64,000 bases of DNA from assembly GCF_019334725.1 (NCBI RefSeq), contig NZ_CP079818.1, forward strand, positions 992,001-1,056,000, read 5' to 3'. The stretch is from Neisseria perflava (GTDB taxonomy: Bacteria; Pseudomonadota; Gammaproteobacteria; Burkholderiales; Neisseriaceae). The notes under the pieces are model-generated. The model saw only the letters and a list, made by a program, of their open reading frames with translations, made no database searches and was not told where the DNA came from. Below, piece after piece: positions 33,198-41,498 of this stretch. The translations under genes were made by a program, and so were the position numbers. Numbering within the stretch: position 1 is the first letter of the stretch; each line of letters opens with the position of its first letter.

Positions 33198-33689
33198 TCA
33201 GATTTTTCTGGTTTTCAACCAAGCCCAAAGCAGCAGCAATACCACGAAGCTGAAATACAAAATACTCCACACCGGCAGGGCGACGCCGAATAGATAGTCC
33301 GGCTCGGCGCAGTTGCCAAAGCCGCGAACGATGGGTTCAAACCAATCGAACAAAGGCCAGTCGCGCAAGCGGAAGGTCCAAGGTGCGCCGCAAGAAGGGG
33401 CGGTGCCGGGCGGCAGGCTTTGCAGCCAAATTTGATAGGCGGCGACACCTGCGCCATAAACGGCCGGAGCGGCAATCAACAATGCCGAGAGCGAGCGGGC
33501 AAATTTGGAAGATTGAGAACTAAATGCCGTAACAATGGCCAACAGCCCGACAGCCAATACGCACAAGCGTTGCAGGATGCACAATACGCACGGGTTCATG
33601 CCCAAAACGTATTGGGAAATAAAGGAGCCGCAGGCAGCAAATATGGAGAGGACGACTAAAAATAAAACAGTCTTGCGGAAAAAGTTCAT
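33198..33689 (-). CDS. dsbB: disulfide bond formation protein DsbB
   Basis: A 163-residue inner-membrane protein with four helices that reoxidises DsbA and passes electrons to quinone. The first periplasmic loop holds C34-V-L-C37 and the second holds C100 and C127, the four essential cysteines. An R follows in CILQRL, near the quinone site. Size and topology are typical. Confidence 0.94.
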   Translation of the reverse strand: MNFFRKTVLFLVVLSIFAACGSFISQYVLGMNPCVLCILQRLCVLAVGLLAIVTAFSSQSSKFARSLSALLIAAPAVYGAGVAAYQIWLQSLPPGTAPSCGAPWTFRLRDWPLFDWFEPIVRGFGNCAEPDYLFGVALPVWSILYFSFVVLLLLWAWLKTRKI

Positions 33690-33848
33690 AACATAAAACC
33701 TTTCAGACGGCCTGGACGCAAAACAGCCGCTAAATAACGTTTACTTTAACACAAAACGCATATGCTTTTTTTGATTTGACGGTTTTTTGCGTATGTTTGT
33801 TGATGTTGCATAACCATAAATATGGAAACAAAAATGTGTTCCATATCG

Positions 33849-33882
33849 AAAAGGCCGTCTGAAATATTCAGACGGCCTTTAT
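33849..33882. terminator. inverted DUS terminator after cytochrome c gene
   Basis: AAAAGGCCGTCTGAA pairs with TTCAGACGGCCTTT, at the 3' side of the minus-strand cytochrome gene. Confidence 0.65.
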
Positions 33883-33894
33883 GGGAGAGACGTT

Positions 33895-34293
33895 TTATTT
33901 TTTCCCGTGAGATTTTTTGACATCTGCTTCAGTAATCGTACCGCCGCCATTATTGAAGGCGTTCATGATGTAAGTGGCAACGGCGGCAACATCGGCATCG
34001 TTGATGGCGGTAGAAGGCATGAAGCCGTTGTAGGATTTGCCGTTTACTTTAATCGGGCCGTTGATGCCTTTGGTCATGCTTTGCAACAGGGCTTGCGGTT
34101 TTTTATTGATATAGTCGGACTGGAATAAAGGCGGGAACATGGCACCCCGACCTTCGCCTTTTTTACCGTGGCAGGCAGCGCAGTTGGTTTCGTAAATTTT
34201 TTGTCCTTTGCTCATCAGCGCGGCATCAGCGGCAAAAGCAGTTGGGAGGCTGAGTGCGGTCAGAAGGAGCAGGATAGGGCGGAGTGCAGTCAT
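33895..34293 (-). CDS. periplasmic class I c-type cytochrome
   Basis: A 132-residue protein with a signal peptide (ending TAFAA) and one heme site C38-A-A-C41-H42. The likely axial methionine is in YNGFMPSTA. It resembles the small monoheme cytochromes c5/c4-type that carry electrons to terminal oxidases or to nitrite and peroxide reductases in Neisseria; the partner is not readable. The start at 34293 follows AAAAAGGAACACATC. Confidence 0.88.
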   Translation of the reverse strand: MTALRPILLLLTALSLPTAFAADAALMSKGQKIYETNCAACHGKKGEGRGAMFPPLFQSDYINKKPQALLQSMTKGINGPIKVNGKSYNGFMPSTAINDADVAAVATYIMNAFNNGGGTITEADVKKSHGKK

Positions 34294-34368
34294 GATGTGT
34301 TCCTTTTTGAGTGGTGTTTTTGATGGCCACACGCTTGGTTTGCGTTTTAATAGCTTGATGATAACGCT

Positions 34369-34406
34369 AAAGGCCGTCTGAAAGTGAATTTTTCAGACGG
34401 CCTTTG
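34369..34406. terminator. inverted DUS terminator
   Basis: AAAGGCCGTCTGAAA and TTTCAGACGGCCTTT flank a short loop, downstream of hemH on the minus strand. Confidence 0.65.
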
Positions 34407-34413
34407 GTTTAGG

Positions 34414-35424
34414 TCAAATCCAGCCTTGCAGATTGGCCCGACTTAATTGTGCAAGTGCGGCAATCCAGTCGGCGGAATCGTTGAGGCAGGGGATGTAACG
34501 GTATTCTTTGCCGCCGGCGGCGTGGAATTGTTCGCGTCCCATAATGGCGATTTCTTCCATGGTTTCGAGGCAGTCGGCCAGGAAGCCGGGGCAGAATACG
34601 TCGAGTTTAGTTGTGCCTTGTTTCGGCAGCTGATCAAACAGGGCTTGCGTGCTGGGCTTGACCCATTGGGATTTGCCAAACTGGCTTTGGAAAGAAACGA
34701 TGTATTCTTGTTCGGACAAGCCCAATGCCTGCGCCAACAGCTTGGCAGTATGGTGGCACTCGTCAGGATAAGGGTCGCCGTCGTCGTGATGCTTTTGCGG
34801 AATACCGTGGAAACTCAACATCAGTTTTTCGCTGCGTCCGTTTTGAGTCCAATAGGCTTCAATATGCTGCTTCATGGCTTGAATATAGGCGGCATCGTCA
34901 TAATAACGGGAGACGGTGCGGACGCTCATTTGGTTGCGTTGCAGCAATAACTCTTGAAACACTTTGTCCAAAGCCGCGCCGGTAGAAGAGCCGGCATATT
35001 GCGGATAGAGCGGGATGACCAGCAATTTGCCCACACCTTGGGCTTTGAGTTCCGCCAAAACGTCGGCAACGCTTGGATTGCCGTAAGTCATGGCATGACG
35101 GACGATGACATCGGGCAAATGTTTGGACAGGGCTTCTGCTTGGCGGTGTGTGTAAACCTCAAGCGGCGAACCTTCTTTAAACCAAACTTTTTCATAGGCA
35201 TGCGCGCTTTTTTTCGGGCGAAAAGTCAATACCAAGCCGCGCAATATCGGTTGCCATAAGAGCTTGGGCAGTTCGACAACGCGTTGATCGGACAGAAATT
35301 CTTTCAAGTAAGGCTTGACTGCGGTAGCAGTGGGTGCATCGGGCGTGCCGAGGTTGAGCAGCAGGACGGCGGTGCGGTTTTGTGCGGTGTAGGCTAAGGG
35401 CGGTTCGGTATGGAAACGGGACAT
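34414..35424 (-). CDS. hemH: ferrochelatase
   Basis: A 336-residue enzyme that inserts iron into protoporphyrin IX. Motifs seen are LLLNLGTPDAP, FHGIPQKHHDDGDPY (active-site histidine), SQFGKSQWVKPST and the later FCPGFLADCLETMEEI. Heme from this step would serve the cytochromes. It lies between the cytochrome gene and tgt, all minus strand, each with DUS terminators, so transcription units are probably separate. Confidence 0.94.
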   Translation of the reverse strand: MSRFHTEPPLAYTAQNRTAVLLLNLGTPDAPTATAVKPYLKEFLSDQRVVELPKLLWQPILRGLVLTFRPKKSAHAYEKVWFKEGSPLEVYTHRQAEALSKHLPDVIVRHAMTYGNPSVADVLAELKAQGVGKLLVIPLYPQYAGSSTGAALDKVFQELLLQRNQMSVRTVSRYYDDAAYIQAMKQHIEAYWTQNGRSEKLMLSFHGIPQKHHDDGDPYPDECHHTAKLLAQALGLSEQEYIVSFQSQFGKSQWVKPSTQALFDQLPKQGTTKLDVFCPGFLADCLETMEEIAIMGREQFHAAGGKEYRYIPCLNDSADWIAALAQLSRANLQGWI

Positions 35425-35452
35425 GATTGTGCTTTATTAATTAAGAATATTG

Positions 35453-35503
35453 AGGCCGTCTGAAAAGCAGTTTAAAGTTAAAACCTGATTTCAGACGGCC
35501 TTT
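35453..35503. terminator. inverted DUS pair after tgt
   Basis: AGGCCGTCTGAAA and TTTCAGACGGCCT flank a loop of about 25 bases. Confidence 0.55.
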
Positions 35504-35510
35504 AAAAAGA

Positions 35511-36626
35511 TTAATCCACACCGCGGGCGCGGTTTTCATGGAATTGCGCCTGCCAATCGGCAAATTTGCCTTGTTCGATGGCTTCGCGCATTTCTGCCAT
35601 GATGACTTGGTAGAAGTGCAGATTGTGGATGGTGTTGAGCTGTGCACCCAAGATTTCGCCGACTCGGTGCAGATGGTGCAGGTAGGAGCGGCTGAAATTT
35701 TGACAGGCGTAGCAGGTGCAGCTTTCATCAATCGGACGCTTGTCGAGTTTATGTTTTGCGTTTTTGATTTTCAAATCGCCAAAACGGGTAAACAGCCAGC
35801 CGTTACGCGCATTGCGGGTAGGCATGACGCAGTCGAACATATCCACACCGTGTGCCACACCGTACACCAAGTCTTCAGGCGTGCCGACGCCCATCAAATA
35901 ATGCGGTTTGTGTTCAGGCAGGATAGGGCCGACGGCGCGCAACATACGGTACATTTCGGGCTTGGGTTCGCCAACGGATAAGCCGCCGATGGCCAATCCG
36001 GGGAAGTCGAGCTCTTCCAAACCTTTCAGTGATTCTTCGCGCAAATCTTCATACATCGCGCCTTGTACAATGCCAAACAGTGCATTTGGGTTTTTCAGGT
36101 CTTCAAAAGCCTTTTTGCTTCGTTCCGCCCAGCGCAGGCTCATTTGCAGCGATTTTTGCGCTTGGCTGTGCGTTGCTTCGCCAGGGGTGCACTCGTCCAA
36201 CTGCATCACGATGTCGGAATTCAATACAGTTTGGATTTTCATCGACACTTCGGGCGAGAGGAACAGTTTGTCGCCGTTGATCGGGCTTTGGAATGTACAG
36301 CCTTCTTCGGTCAGCTTGCGCATGTCGGATAACGAAAATACTTGGAAACCGCCCGAGTCGGTTAAAATCGGCTTATCCCAACCGATAAATTCGTGCAGAC
36401 CGCCGAATTGTTCGATGACTTCCAAACCTGGGCGCAGCCACAGATGGTAAGTGTTGCCTAAGATGATTTGCGCTTTGATGTCATGCAGGTTTTGCGGGTT
36501 CATCGCTTTGACCGAACCGTAAGTGCCAACCGGCATAAATACCGGCGTTTCGATTTTGCCGTGGTTCAGTTCCAAAGTGCCGCGTCGGGCATGACCGTCT
36601 TTTTTGTGTAAGGTAAATTTGAGCAT
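35511..36626 (-). CDS. tgt: tRNA-guanine transglycosylase
   Basis: A 371-residue enzyme exchanging G34 for the queuosine precursor preQ1. The general-acid/base stretch is ILTDSGGFQVFSL, the nucleophile region is GVDMFDCVMPTRNAR, and the zinc site is CTCYACQNFSRSYLHHL. The start is MLKFTLHKKDG. The length is typical. Confidence 0.95.
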   Translation of the reverse strand: MLKFTLHKKDGHARRGTLELNHGKIETPVFMPVGTYGSVKAMNPQNLHDIKAQIILGNTYHLWLRPGLEVIEQFGGLHEFIGWDKPILTDSGGFQVFSLSDMRKLTEEGCTFQSPINGDKLFLSPEVSMKIQTVLNSDIVMQLDECTPGEATHSQAQKSLQMSLRWAERSKKAFEDLKNPNALFGIVQGAMYEDLREESLKGLEELDFPGLAIGGLSVGEPKPEMYRMLRAVGPILPEHKPHYLMGVGTPEDLVYGVAHGVDMFDCVMPTRNARNGWLFTRFGDLKIKNAKHKLDKRPIDESCTCYACQNFSRSYLHHLHRVGEILGAQLNTIHNLHFYQVIMAEMREAIEQGKFADWQAQFHENRARGVD

Positions 36627-36819
36627 AGCAATAATAGATTGGACGTTCGCGTGTGTGTGAAATGAAAGGGCAGATTATAAAGGATTTTTCGTTGGTTGAC
36701 GGCTGGATTTTATCTTTGTCAAAACAATGCTTCAGACGGCCTGAATGATGGAGGAAATAAAAAATGAGGTATAAATCAAACAAAAATATTCAGGCCGTCT
36801 GAAAAGTATTTACAGATGC

Positions 36820-36848
36820 TTGCAAAAGGGAACACGCTTCGTTACAAT
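36820..36848 (+). promoter_or_regulatory. promoter of tRNA-Val
   Basis: TTGCAA (36820-36825) and TACAAT (36843-36848) are 17 bases apart; initiation would fall near 36855, about nine bases before the tRNA. Confidence 0.75.
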
Positions 36849-36863
36849 AAGCGACTTAGATGA

Positions 36864-36940
36864 AGGCACATAGCTCAGTTGGTTAGAGCACCACCTTGAC
36901 ATGGTGGGGGTCGTTGGTTCGAGTCCAATTGTGCCTACCA
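36864..36940 (+). tRNA. tRNA-Val(GAC)
   Basis: A 77-base tRNA. The acceptor stem AGGCACA/TGTGCCT closes, the anticodon stem CCACC/GGTGG holds loop TTGACAT with anticodon GAC (valine), GGTTCGAGTCC is the T arm, and CCA is encoded. A terminator hairpin follows (36948-36973). Confidence 0.93.
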
Positions 36941-36947
36941 AATTTCC

Positions 36948-36973
36948 ATAACGGCTTTATGCCGTTATTTTTT
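36948..36973 (+). terminator. terminator between tRNA-Val and thrS
   Basis: ATAACGGC (36948-36955) pairs with GCCGTTAT (36961-36968), followed by T. It lies only 19 bases before the thrS ATG and overlaps the region where a thrS promoter would be. Confidence 0.8.
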
Positions 36974-36992
36974 AATGTTTTGGAGCTTTCTG

Positions 36993-38906
36993 ATGTTGAA
37001 CATTACCTTGCCGGACGGTTCGGTCCGCCAATATGAATCACCCGTTACCGTGGCGCAAATTGCAGCGTCTATCGGTGCAGGTTTGGCAAAGGCAACGGTA
37101 GCGGGCAAGGTTAACGGTAAATTGGTGGATGCTTGCGATCCGATTACCGAAGATGCCCACGTTCAAATCATTACGCCTAAAGACAAAGAAGGCGTGGAAA
37201 TTATCCGCCACTCCTGCGCGCACTTGGTCGGTCATGCGGTCAAGCAGCTCTACCCAGATGCCAAAATGGTTATCGGCCCGGTGATTGAAGACGGGTTCTA
37301 TTACGATATCGCAACTGAAAAACCATTTACGCCTGATGATGTAGCAGCCATCGAAGCGCGCATGAAAGAGTTGATTGCACAAGACTATGACATTATTAAA
37401 GTGATGACGCCTCGTGCAGAAACCATCAAAATTTTCCAAGATCGCGGCGAAGAGTATAAATTGCGTCTGATTGAAGACATGCCTGAAGTGGAAGCAATGG
37501 GCATGTATCATCATCAAGAATACGTCGATATGTGCCGCGGTCCTCACGTTCCCAATACCCGTTTCTTGAAAAACTTCAAGCTGACCAAGCTGGCAGGCGC
37601 ATACTGGCGCGGCGACAGCAACAATGAAATGTTGCAACGTATTTACGGTACGGCTTGGGCAAGCAAAGACGAATTAAAAGCCTATATCCAACGCATCGAG
37701 GAAGCGGAAAAACGCGACCACCGTAAGCTGGGTAAACAATTGGATTTGTTCCACCTGCAAGATGAAGCGCCGGGCATGGTGTTCTGGCATCCTAAAGGCT
37801 GGACTTTGTGGCAAGTGATTGAGCAGCATATGCGCAAAGAGCTGAATGCTGCCGGTTATAAAGAGGTAAAAACGCCTCAGATTATGGATAAAACCTTCTG
37901 GGAAAAATCCGGCCACTGGGAAAACTATAAAGACAATATGTTCGTGACCAGTTCCGAAAAACGCGAATACGCGGTTAAACCGATGAACTGTCCGGGTCAT
38001 GTGCAAATTTTCAATAACGGCTTGCGCTCATATCGCGATTTGCCGATGCGTTTGGCTGAGTTTGGTTCTTGCCACCGCAATGAACCAAGCGGTGCGTTGC
38101 ATGGTCTGATGCGTGTTCGCGGTTTTGTGCAAGATGATGCGCATATCTTCTGTACCGAAGATCAAATCGTCGATGAGGCACGTGCATTCAATGAATTATT
38201 GGTTCGTATTTACAAACAATTCGGCTTCCATGATGTTGCTGTGAAGTTGTCCCTCCGTCCTGAACAACGTGCAGGTTCTGACGAAGTTTGGGATAAAGCC
38301 GAACAAGGCCTGCGTGACGCATTGACTGCTTGCGGCGTAGAGTGGGAAGAGTTGCCTGGCGAAGGTGCATTCTATGGTCCTAAGATTGAGTACCATGTCA
38401 AAGATGCCTTGGGTCGCTCTTGGCAGTGCGGTACCCTGCAGTTGGACTTCGTATTGCCGGAGCGTTTGAATGCAGAATATGTAACAGAAAACAACGACCG
38501 TGCGCGTCCTGTAATGTTGCACCGTGCTATTTTGGGTTCATTGGAGCGCTTCATCGGTATTCTGATTGAAAACCATGCAGGCTCATTCCCATTGTGGCTT
38601 GCTCCGGTTCAAATGGTGATTATGAATATCACCGAAAACCAAGCAGATTATTGTCGCGAAGTGGCTGCTAAATTACAGGCAGCAGGCTTCCGTGTCGAAT
38701 TGGATTTGCGTAACGAAAAAATCGGTTACAAAATCCGTGACAACAGCCAATACCGTTTCCCTTATCAAATCGTTGTCGGCGATAAAGAGAAACAAGAAAA
38801 CAAAGTTGCGGTACGCCGCAAAGCAGAAGACTTGGGTTCTTTGAATGTAGATGATTTTATTGCACAATTGCAGCAAGAAATCACTGACGCCCTCGTCAAT
38901 CATTAA
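36993..38906 (+). CDS. thrS: threonyl-tRNA synthetase
   Basis: A 637-residue class II synthetase. The N-terminal TGS domain (LNITLPDGSVRQYESPVTVAQIA) and the editing domain (HSCAHLVGHAVKQLYP, zinc-like HXXXH) come first. The catalytic core follows with RMRVRGFVQDDAH-like motif 2 (LMRVRGFVQDDAHIF), then the C-terminal anticodon domain. The start at 36993 has TTTTGGAG. Gene order thrS-infC-rpmI-rplT-pheST-ihfA is the classical one. Confidence 0.96.
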   Translation: MLNITLPDGSVRQYESPVTVAQIAASIGAGLAKATVAGKVNGKLVDACDPITEDAHVQIITPKDKEGVEIIRHSCAHLVGHAVKQLYPDAKMVIGPVIEDGFYYDIATEKPFTPDDVAAIEARMKELIAQDYDIIKVMTPRAETIKIFQDRGEEYKLRLIEDMPEVEAMGMYHHQEYVDMCRGPHVPNTRFLKNFKLTKLAGAYWRGDSNNEMLQRIYGTAWASKDELKAYIQRIEEAEKRDHRKLGKQLDLFHLQDEAPGMVFWHPKGWTLWQVIEQHMRKELNAAGYKEVKTPQIMDKTFWEKSGHWENYKDNMFVTSSEKREYAVKPMNCPGHVQIFNNGLRSYRDLPMRLAEFGSCHRNEPSGALHGLMRVRGFVQDDAHIFCTEDQIVDEARAFNELLVRIYKQFGFHDVAVKLSLRPEQRAGSDEVWDKAEQGLRDALTACGVEWEELPGEGAFYGPKIEYHVKDALGRSWQCGTLQLDFVLPERLNAEYVTENNDRARPVMLHRAILGSLERFIGILIENHAGSFPLWLAPVQMVIMNITENQADYCREVAAKLQAAGFRVELDLRNEKIGYKIRDNSQYRFPYQIVVGDKEKQENKVAVRRKAEDLGSLNVDDFIAQLQQEITDALVNH

Positions 38907-38926
38907 TTTTTATAGGAGTATTCATC

Positions 38927-39445
38927 ATCGCTCAAGAACGCGAAGCACGAATCAATGGTGAAATTACCGCCAAAGAAGTGCGATTAATCAGTGAGTCAGG
39001 CGATCAGCTTGGTGTCGTTTCAGTTCGTGAAGCTTTGGCTATGGCCGAAGAGCAAGATGTCGATTTGGTAGAAATTTCCCCGACTGCCAAACCGCCCGTA
39101 TGCAAACTGATGGATTACGGTAAATACAAATACCAACAAGCCAAAAAGCGCGACGAAGCTAAGAAAAACCAAAAGCAGGTACAAATCAAGGAAATTAAAT
39201 TCCGTCCGGGTACTGATGAAGGCGACTATCAAATCAAGATGCGCAACATCAACCGCTTCCTTGCCGATGGTGACAAAGTCAAAGTGACATTGCGTTTCCG
39301 CGGTCGCGAGATGGCCCACCAACAATTGGGCGCCCAACTGCTTGAACGCGTAAAAGAAGAGTTGGCTGAAGTGGCGCAAATCGAGTCCTTCCCTAAAATG
39401 GAAGGCCGCCAAATGGTGATGATGATTGCGCCTAAGAAAAAATAA
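38927..39445 (+). CDS. infC: translation initiation factor IF-3
   Basis: A 172-residue protein beginning IAQEREARINGEITAKEVRLI. No ATG, GTG or TTG matches the family N-terminus; ATC at 38927 stands eight bases after TAGGAG and is the start (38924 is another ATC). A rare AUU/AUC start is the known basis for IF-3 autoregulation in other bacteria. The first in-frame normal start (GTG 38978) would delete a conserved stretch. It follows thrS by 20 bases. Confidence 0.92.
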   Translation: MAQEREARINGEITAKEVRLISESGDQLGVVSVREALAMAEEQDVDLVEISPTAKPPVCKLMDYGKYKYQQAKKRDEAKKNQKQVQIKEIKFRPGTDEGDYQIKMRNINRFLADGDKVKVTLRFRGREMAHQQLGAQLLERVKEELAEVAQIESFPKMEGRQMVMMIAPKKK

Positions 39446-39454
39446 AGCTATAAT
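39426..39454 (+). promoter_or_regulatory. promoter inside infC for rpmI-rplT
   Basis: TTGCGC (39426-39431) and TATAAT (39449-39454) are 17 bases apart, overlapping the end of infC. Initiation near 39461 would make the RNA begin at the pseudoknot. Confidence 0.65.
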
Positions 39455-39460
39455 GCAAGG

Positions 39461-39503
39461 CTTATTTCGATTGCCGCTCGGAATAAGGTTTAATTAGCGG
39501 CAA
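39461..39503 (+). promoter_or_regulatory. candidate pseudoknot leader of rpmI-rplT
   Basis: CTTATTTCG (39461-39469) pairs with CGGAATAAG (39479-39487), one G-U. The loop TTGCCGCT (39471-39478) is a perfect 8-base complement of AGCGGCAA (39496-39503). This is the layout of an H-type pseudoknot. An L20-binding pseudoknot controls rpmI in E. coli; the parallel is an inference. Confidence 0.6.
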
Positions 39504-39587
39504 AAACCGTGGTATTTTGGGTTCCAAGTGTTTGAAATTTATTTCAAAACCCCTTATACCTTATCTAATAACGAATGGAGTTTTCCA

Positions 39588-39785
39588 ATGCCTAAAATGA
39601 AAACCAAGTCTAGCGCGAAAAAACGCTTTAAAGTACTGGGTAACGGTGGTGTAAAACGCGGTCATGCGTTCAAAAGTCACATCCTGACCAAAAAAACCAC
39701 TAAAACTAAACGTCAATTGCGCGGCACCGCTATGGTGGATTCACGCGATTTGGCTTCTGTTGCTAAAATGTTGCCCTACGCTTAA
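39588..39785 (+). CDS. rpmI: 50S ribosomal protein L35
   Basis: A 65-residue basic protein starting MPKMKTKSSAKKRFKVLGNGGVKR, with the C-terminal end VAKMLPYA. It is a component of the large subunit. The start at 39588 has TGGAG upstream. It is preceded by a 127-base untranslated leader with the candidate pseudoknot. Confidence 0.96.
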   Translation: MPKMKTKSSAKKRFKVLGNGGVKRGHAFKSHILTKKTTKTKRQLRGTAMVDSRDLASVAKMLPYA

Positions 39786-39797
39786 GGAGTTTAAAAT

Positions 39798-40157
39798 ATG
39801 CCACGCGTAAAACGCGGTGTTACCGCTCGTGCTCGTCACCAAAAAGTCTTCGCGTTAGCCAAAGGCTACCGCGGTCGTCGTAAAAACGTTTACCGTGTTG
39901 CCAAACAAGCGGTAATGAAAGCCGGTCAATACGCATACCGTGACCGTCGCCAACGCAAACGTCAATTCCGTCAACTGTGGATCGTTCGTATCAACGCAGG
40001 TGCTCGTGAAAATGGTCTGTCTTACAGCAAATTCATGAACGGCCTGAAACGCGCTGCTATCGAAATCGACCGTAAAGTATTGGCTGATTTGGCTGTATTC
40101 GACAAAGCTGCATTTGCACAATTGGTTGAAAAAGCTAAAGCTGCTTTGGCTGCTTAA
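39798..40157 (+). CDS. rplT: 50S ribosomal protein L20
   Basis: A 119-residue protein with the long basic N-terminus (MPRVKRGVTARARHQKVFALAKGYRGRRKN) and the globular RLWIVRINAGARE-type domain (here QLWIVRINAGAREN). It assembles the large subunit and, in several bacteria, represses its own operon. It follows rpmI by 12 bases with AAGGAG. Confidence 0.96.
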   Translation: MPRVKRGVTARARHQKVFALAKGYRGRRKNVYRVAKQAVMKAGQYAYRDRRQRKRQFRQLWIVRINAGARENGLSYSKFMNGLKRAAIEIDRKVLADLAVFDKAAFAQLVEKAKAALAA

Positions 40158-40173
40158 TTCGATAAGATTATTT

Positions 40174-40201
40174 AAAAAGGAAGCTTATGCTTCCTTTTTT
40201 C
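40174..40201 (+). terminator. intrinsic terminator of rplT
   Basis: AAAAAGGAAGC (40174-40184) pairs perfectly with GCTTCCTTTTT (40189-40199) over a TTAT loop, with further T. Confidence 0.9.
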
Positions 40202-40405
40202 TTTTCTTAAAGAAATCCTATGTAGTTGATTTTCTTTCTTTAAACTCTATTTTTTTATACTAATTTGCGATAAAATAGGCCTCTCTTATCAAACGGATTG
40301 GCCGCAGTAAGACAAAAGGCCGTCTGAACGGGTTTGTAATCAAATCCAACAGACGGCTTTGTTGTTTCAGACGGCCTGCCATCAACAAACAGACGATAAA
40401 CCACC

Positions 40406-41395
40406 ATGGAAAATGTAAACCGTATCGTTGCAGAAGGTATTGCCGCTATTGAAGCCGCGCAAGACTTCAATGCCTTAGAACAAATTAAAGCACGCTATCT
40501 TGGTAAAACCGGCGAATTGACCGGACTTTTGAAAACTTTGGGTCAAATGTCTCCTGAAGAGCGTAAAACCATAGGCGCGCACATCAATGAATGCAAAAAT
40601 CAGTTTCAGACGGCTTTTAATGCCAAACGCGATGCCCTGAATGAAGCCAAGCTGCAAGCCCAATTGGCTGCAGAAGCCTTGGATATTACTTTGCCGGGCC
40701 GTGCACAAGAGCATGGCGGTTTGCACCCAGTGACTTTGACTTTGCAACGTGTGGTTGAGCTGTTTCACGGTATGGGTTTTGAAGTGGCGGACGGCCCTGA
40801 AATCGAAGACGATTTCCACAATTTCCAAGCCTTGAATATTCCTGCAAATCACCCCGCGCGTGCGATGCAAGATACCTTCTATGTTGAAAACGGAGACGTT
40901 TTACGCACACACACTTCGCCTATTCAAATCCGCTATATGCTCGACAAAAAAGAGCCGCCTATCCGTATTATTGCTCCCGGCCGTGTTTACCGTGTGGACA
41001 GTGATGCCACTCACTCGCCTATGTTCCATCAGGCCGAAGGTTTGTGGGTAGAAGAGGGTGTCACTTTTGCCGATTTGAAAGCAGTGTTCACTGACTTTAT
41101 CCGTCGCTTCTTTGAACGCGATGACCTGCAAGTACGTTTCCGTCCGTCTTTCTTCCCGTTTACTGAGCCTTCTGCCGAAATCGACATTATGGGTGAGAAT
41201 GGCAAATGGTTGGAAGTAGGTGGTTGCGGTATGGTACATCCTAACGTGTTGAAAAATGTGAATATCGACCCTGAAAAATATACCGGTTTCGCTTTCGGTA
41301 TCGGTCTCGACCGTTTTGCCATGTTGCGCTACAACGTCAATGACCTGCGCTTGTTCTTCGATAACGATTTGAACTTCTTGAAGCAGTTTAAATAA
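40406..41395 (+). CDS. pheS: phenylalanyl-tRNA synthetase alpha subunit
   Basis: A 329-residue class II catalytic subunit. The N-terminal coiled coil is followed by the core with HPARAMQDTFY, RTHTSPIQIRYM, the motif 2 region GRVYRVDSDATHSPMFHQ and the C-terminal GIGLDRFAMLRY. The 200-base leader carries an AT-rich stretch and an inverted DUS pair (40317-40378); no convincing phenylalanine leader peptide was found. An internal DUS-like sequence lies near 40611. Confidence 0.96.
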   Translation: MENVNRIVAEGIAAIEAAQDFNALEQIKARYLGKTGELTGLLKTLGQMSPEERKTIGAHINECKNQFQTAFNAKRDALNEAKLQAQLAAEALDITLPGRAQEHGGLHPVTLTLQRVVELFHGMGFEVADGPEIEDDFHNFQALNIPANHPARAMQDTFYVENGDVLRTHTSPIQIRYMLDKKEPPIRIIAPGRVYRVDSDATHSPMFHQAEGLWVEEGVTFADLKAVFTDFIRRFFERDDLQVRFRPSFFPFTEPSAEIDIMGENGKWLEVGGCGMVHPNVLKNVNIDPEKYTGFAFGIGLDRFAMLRYNVNDLRLFFDNDLNFLKQFK

Positions 41396-41498
41396 ATTTC
41401 AGATGGTCTTTTGATAGGCCGTCTGAAAAGTGAATAGATATTACTGATTTCGTCTGATAAAAATTTGTTTCAGACGGCCTGATAGTAGAGAAAATAAT

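Noticed and set aside
40202..40405. Phenylalanine leader peptide before pheS
   Set aside because: A short frame with two or three phenylalanine codons exists near 40229 but has no start codon with a ribosome-binding site.
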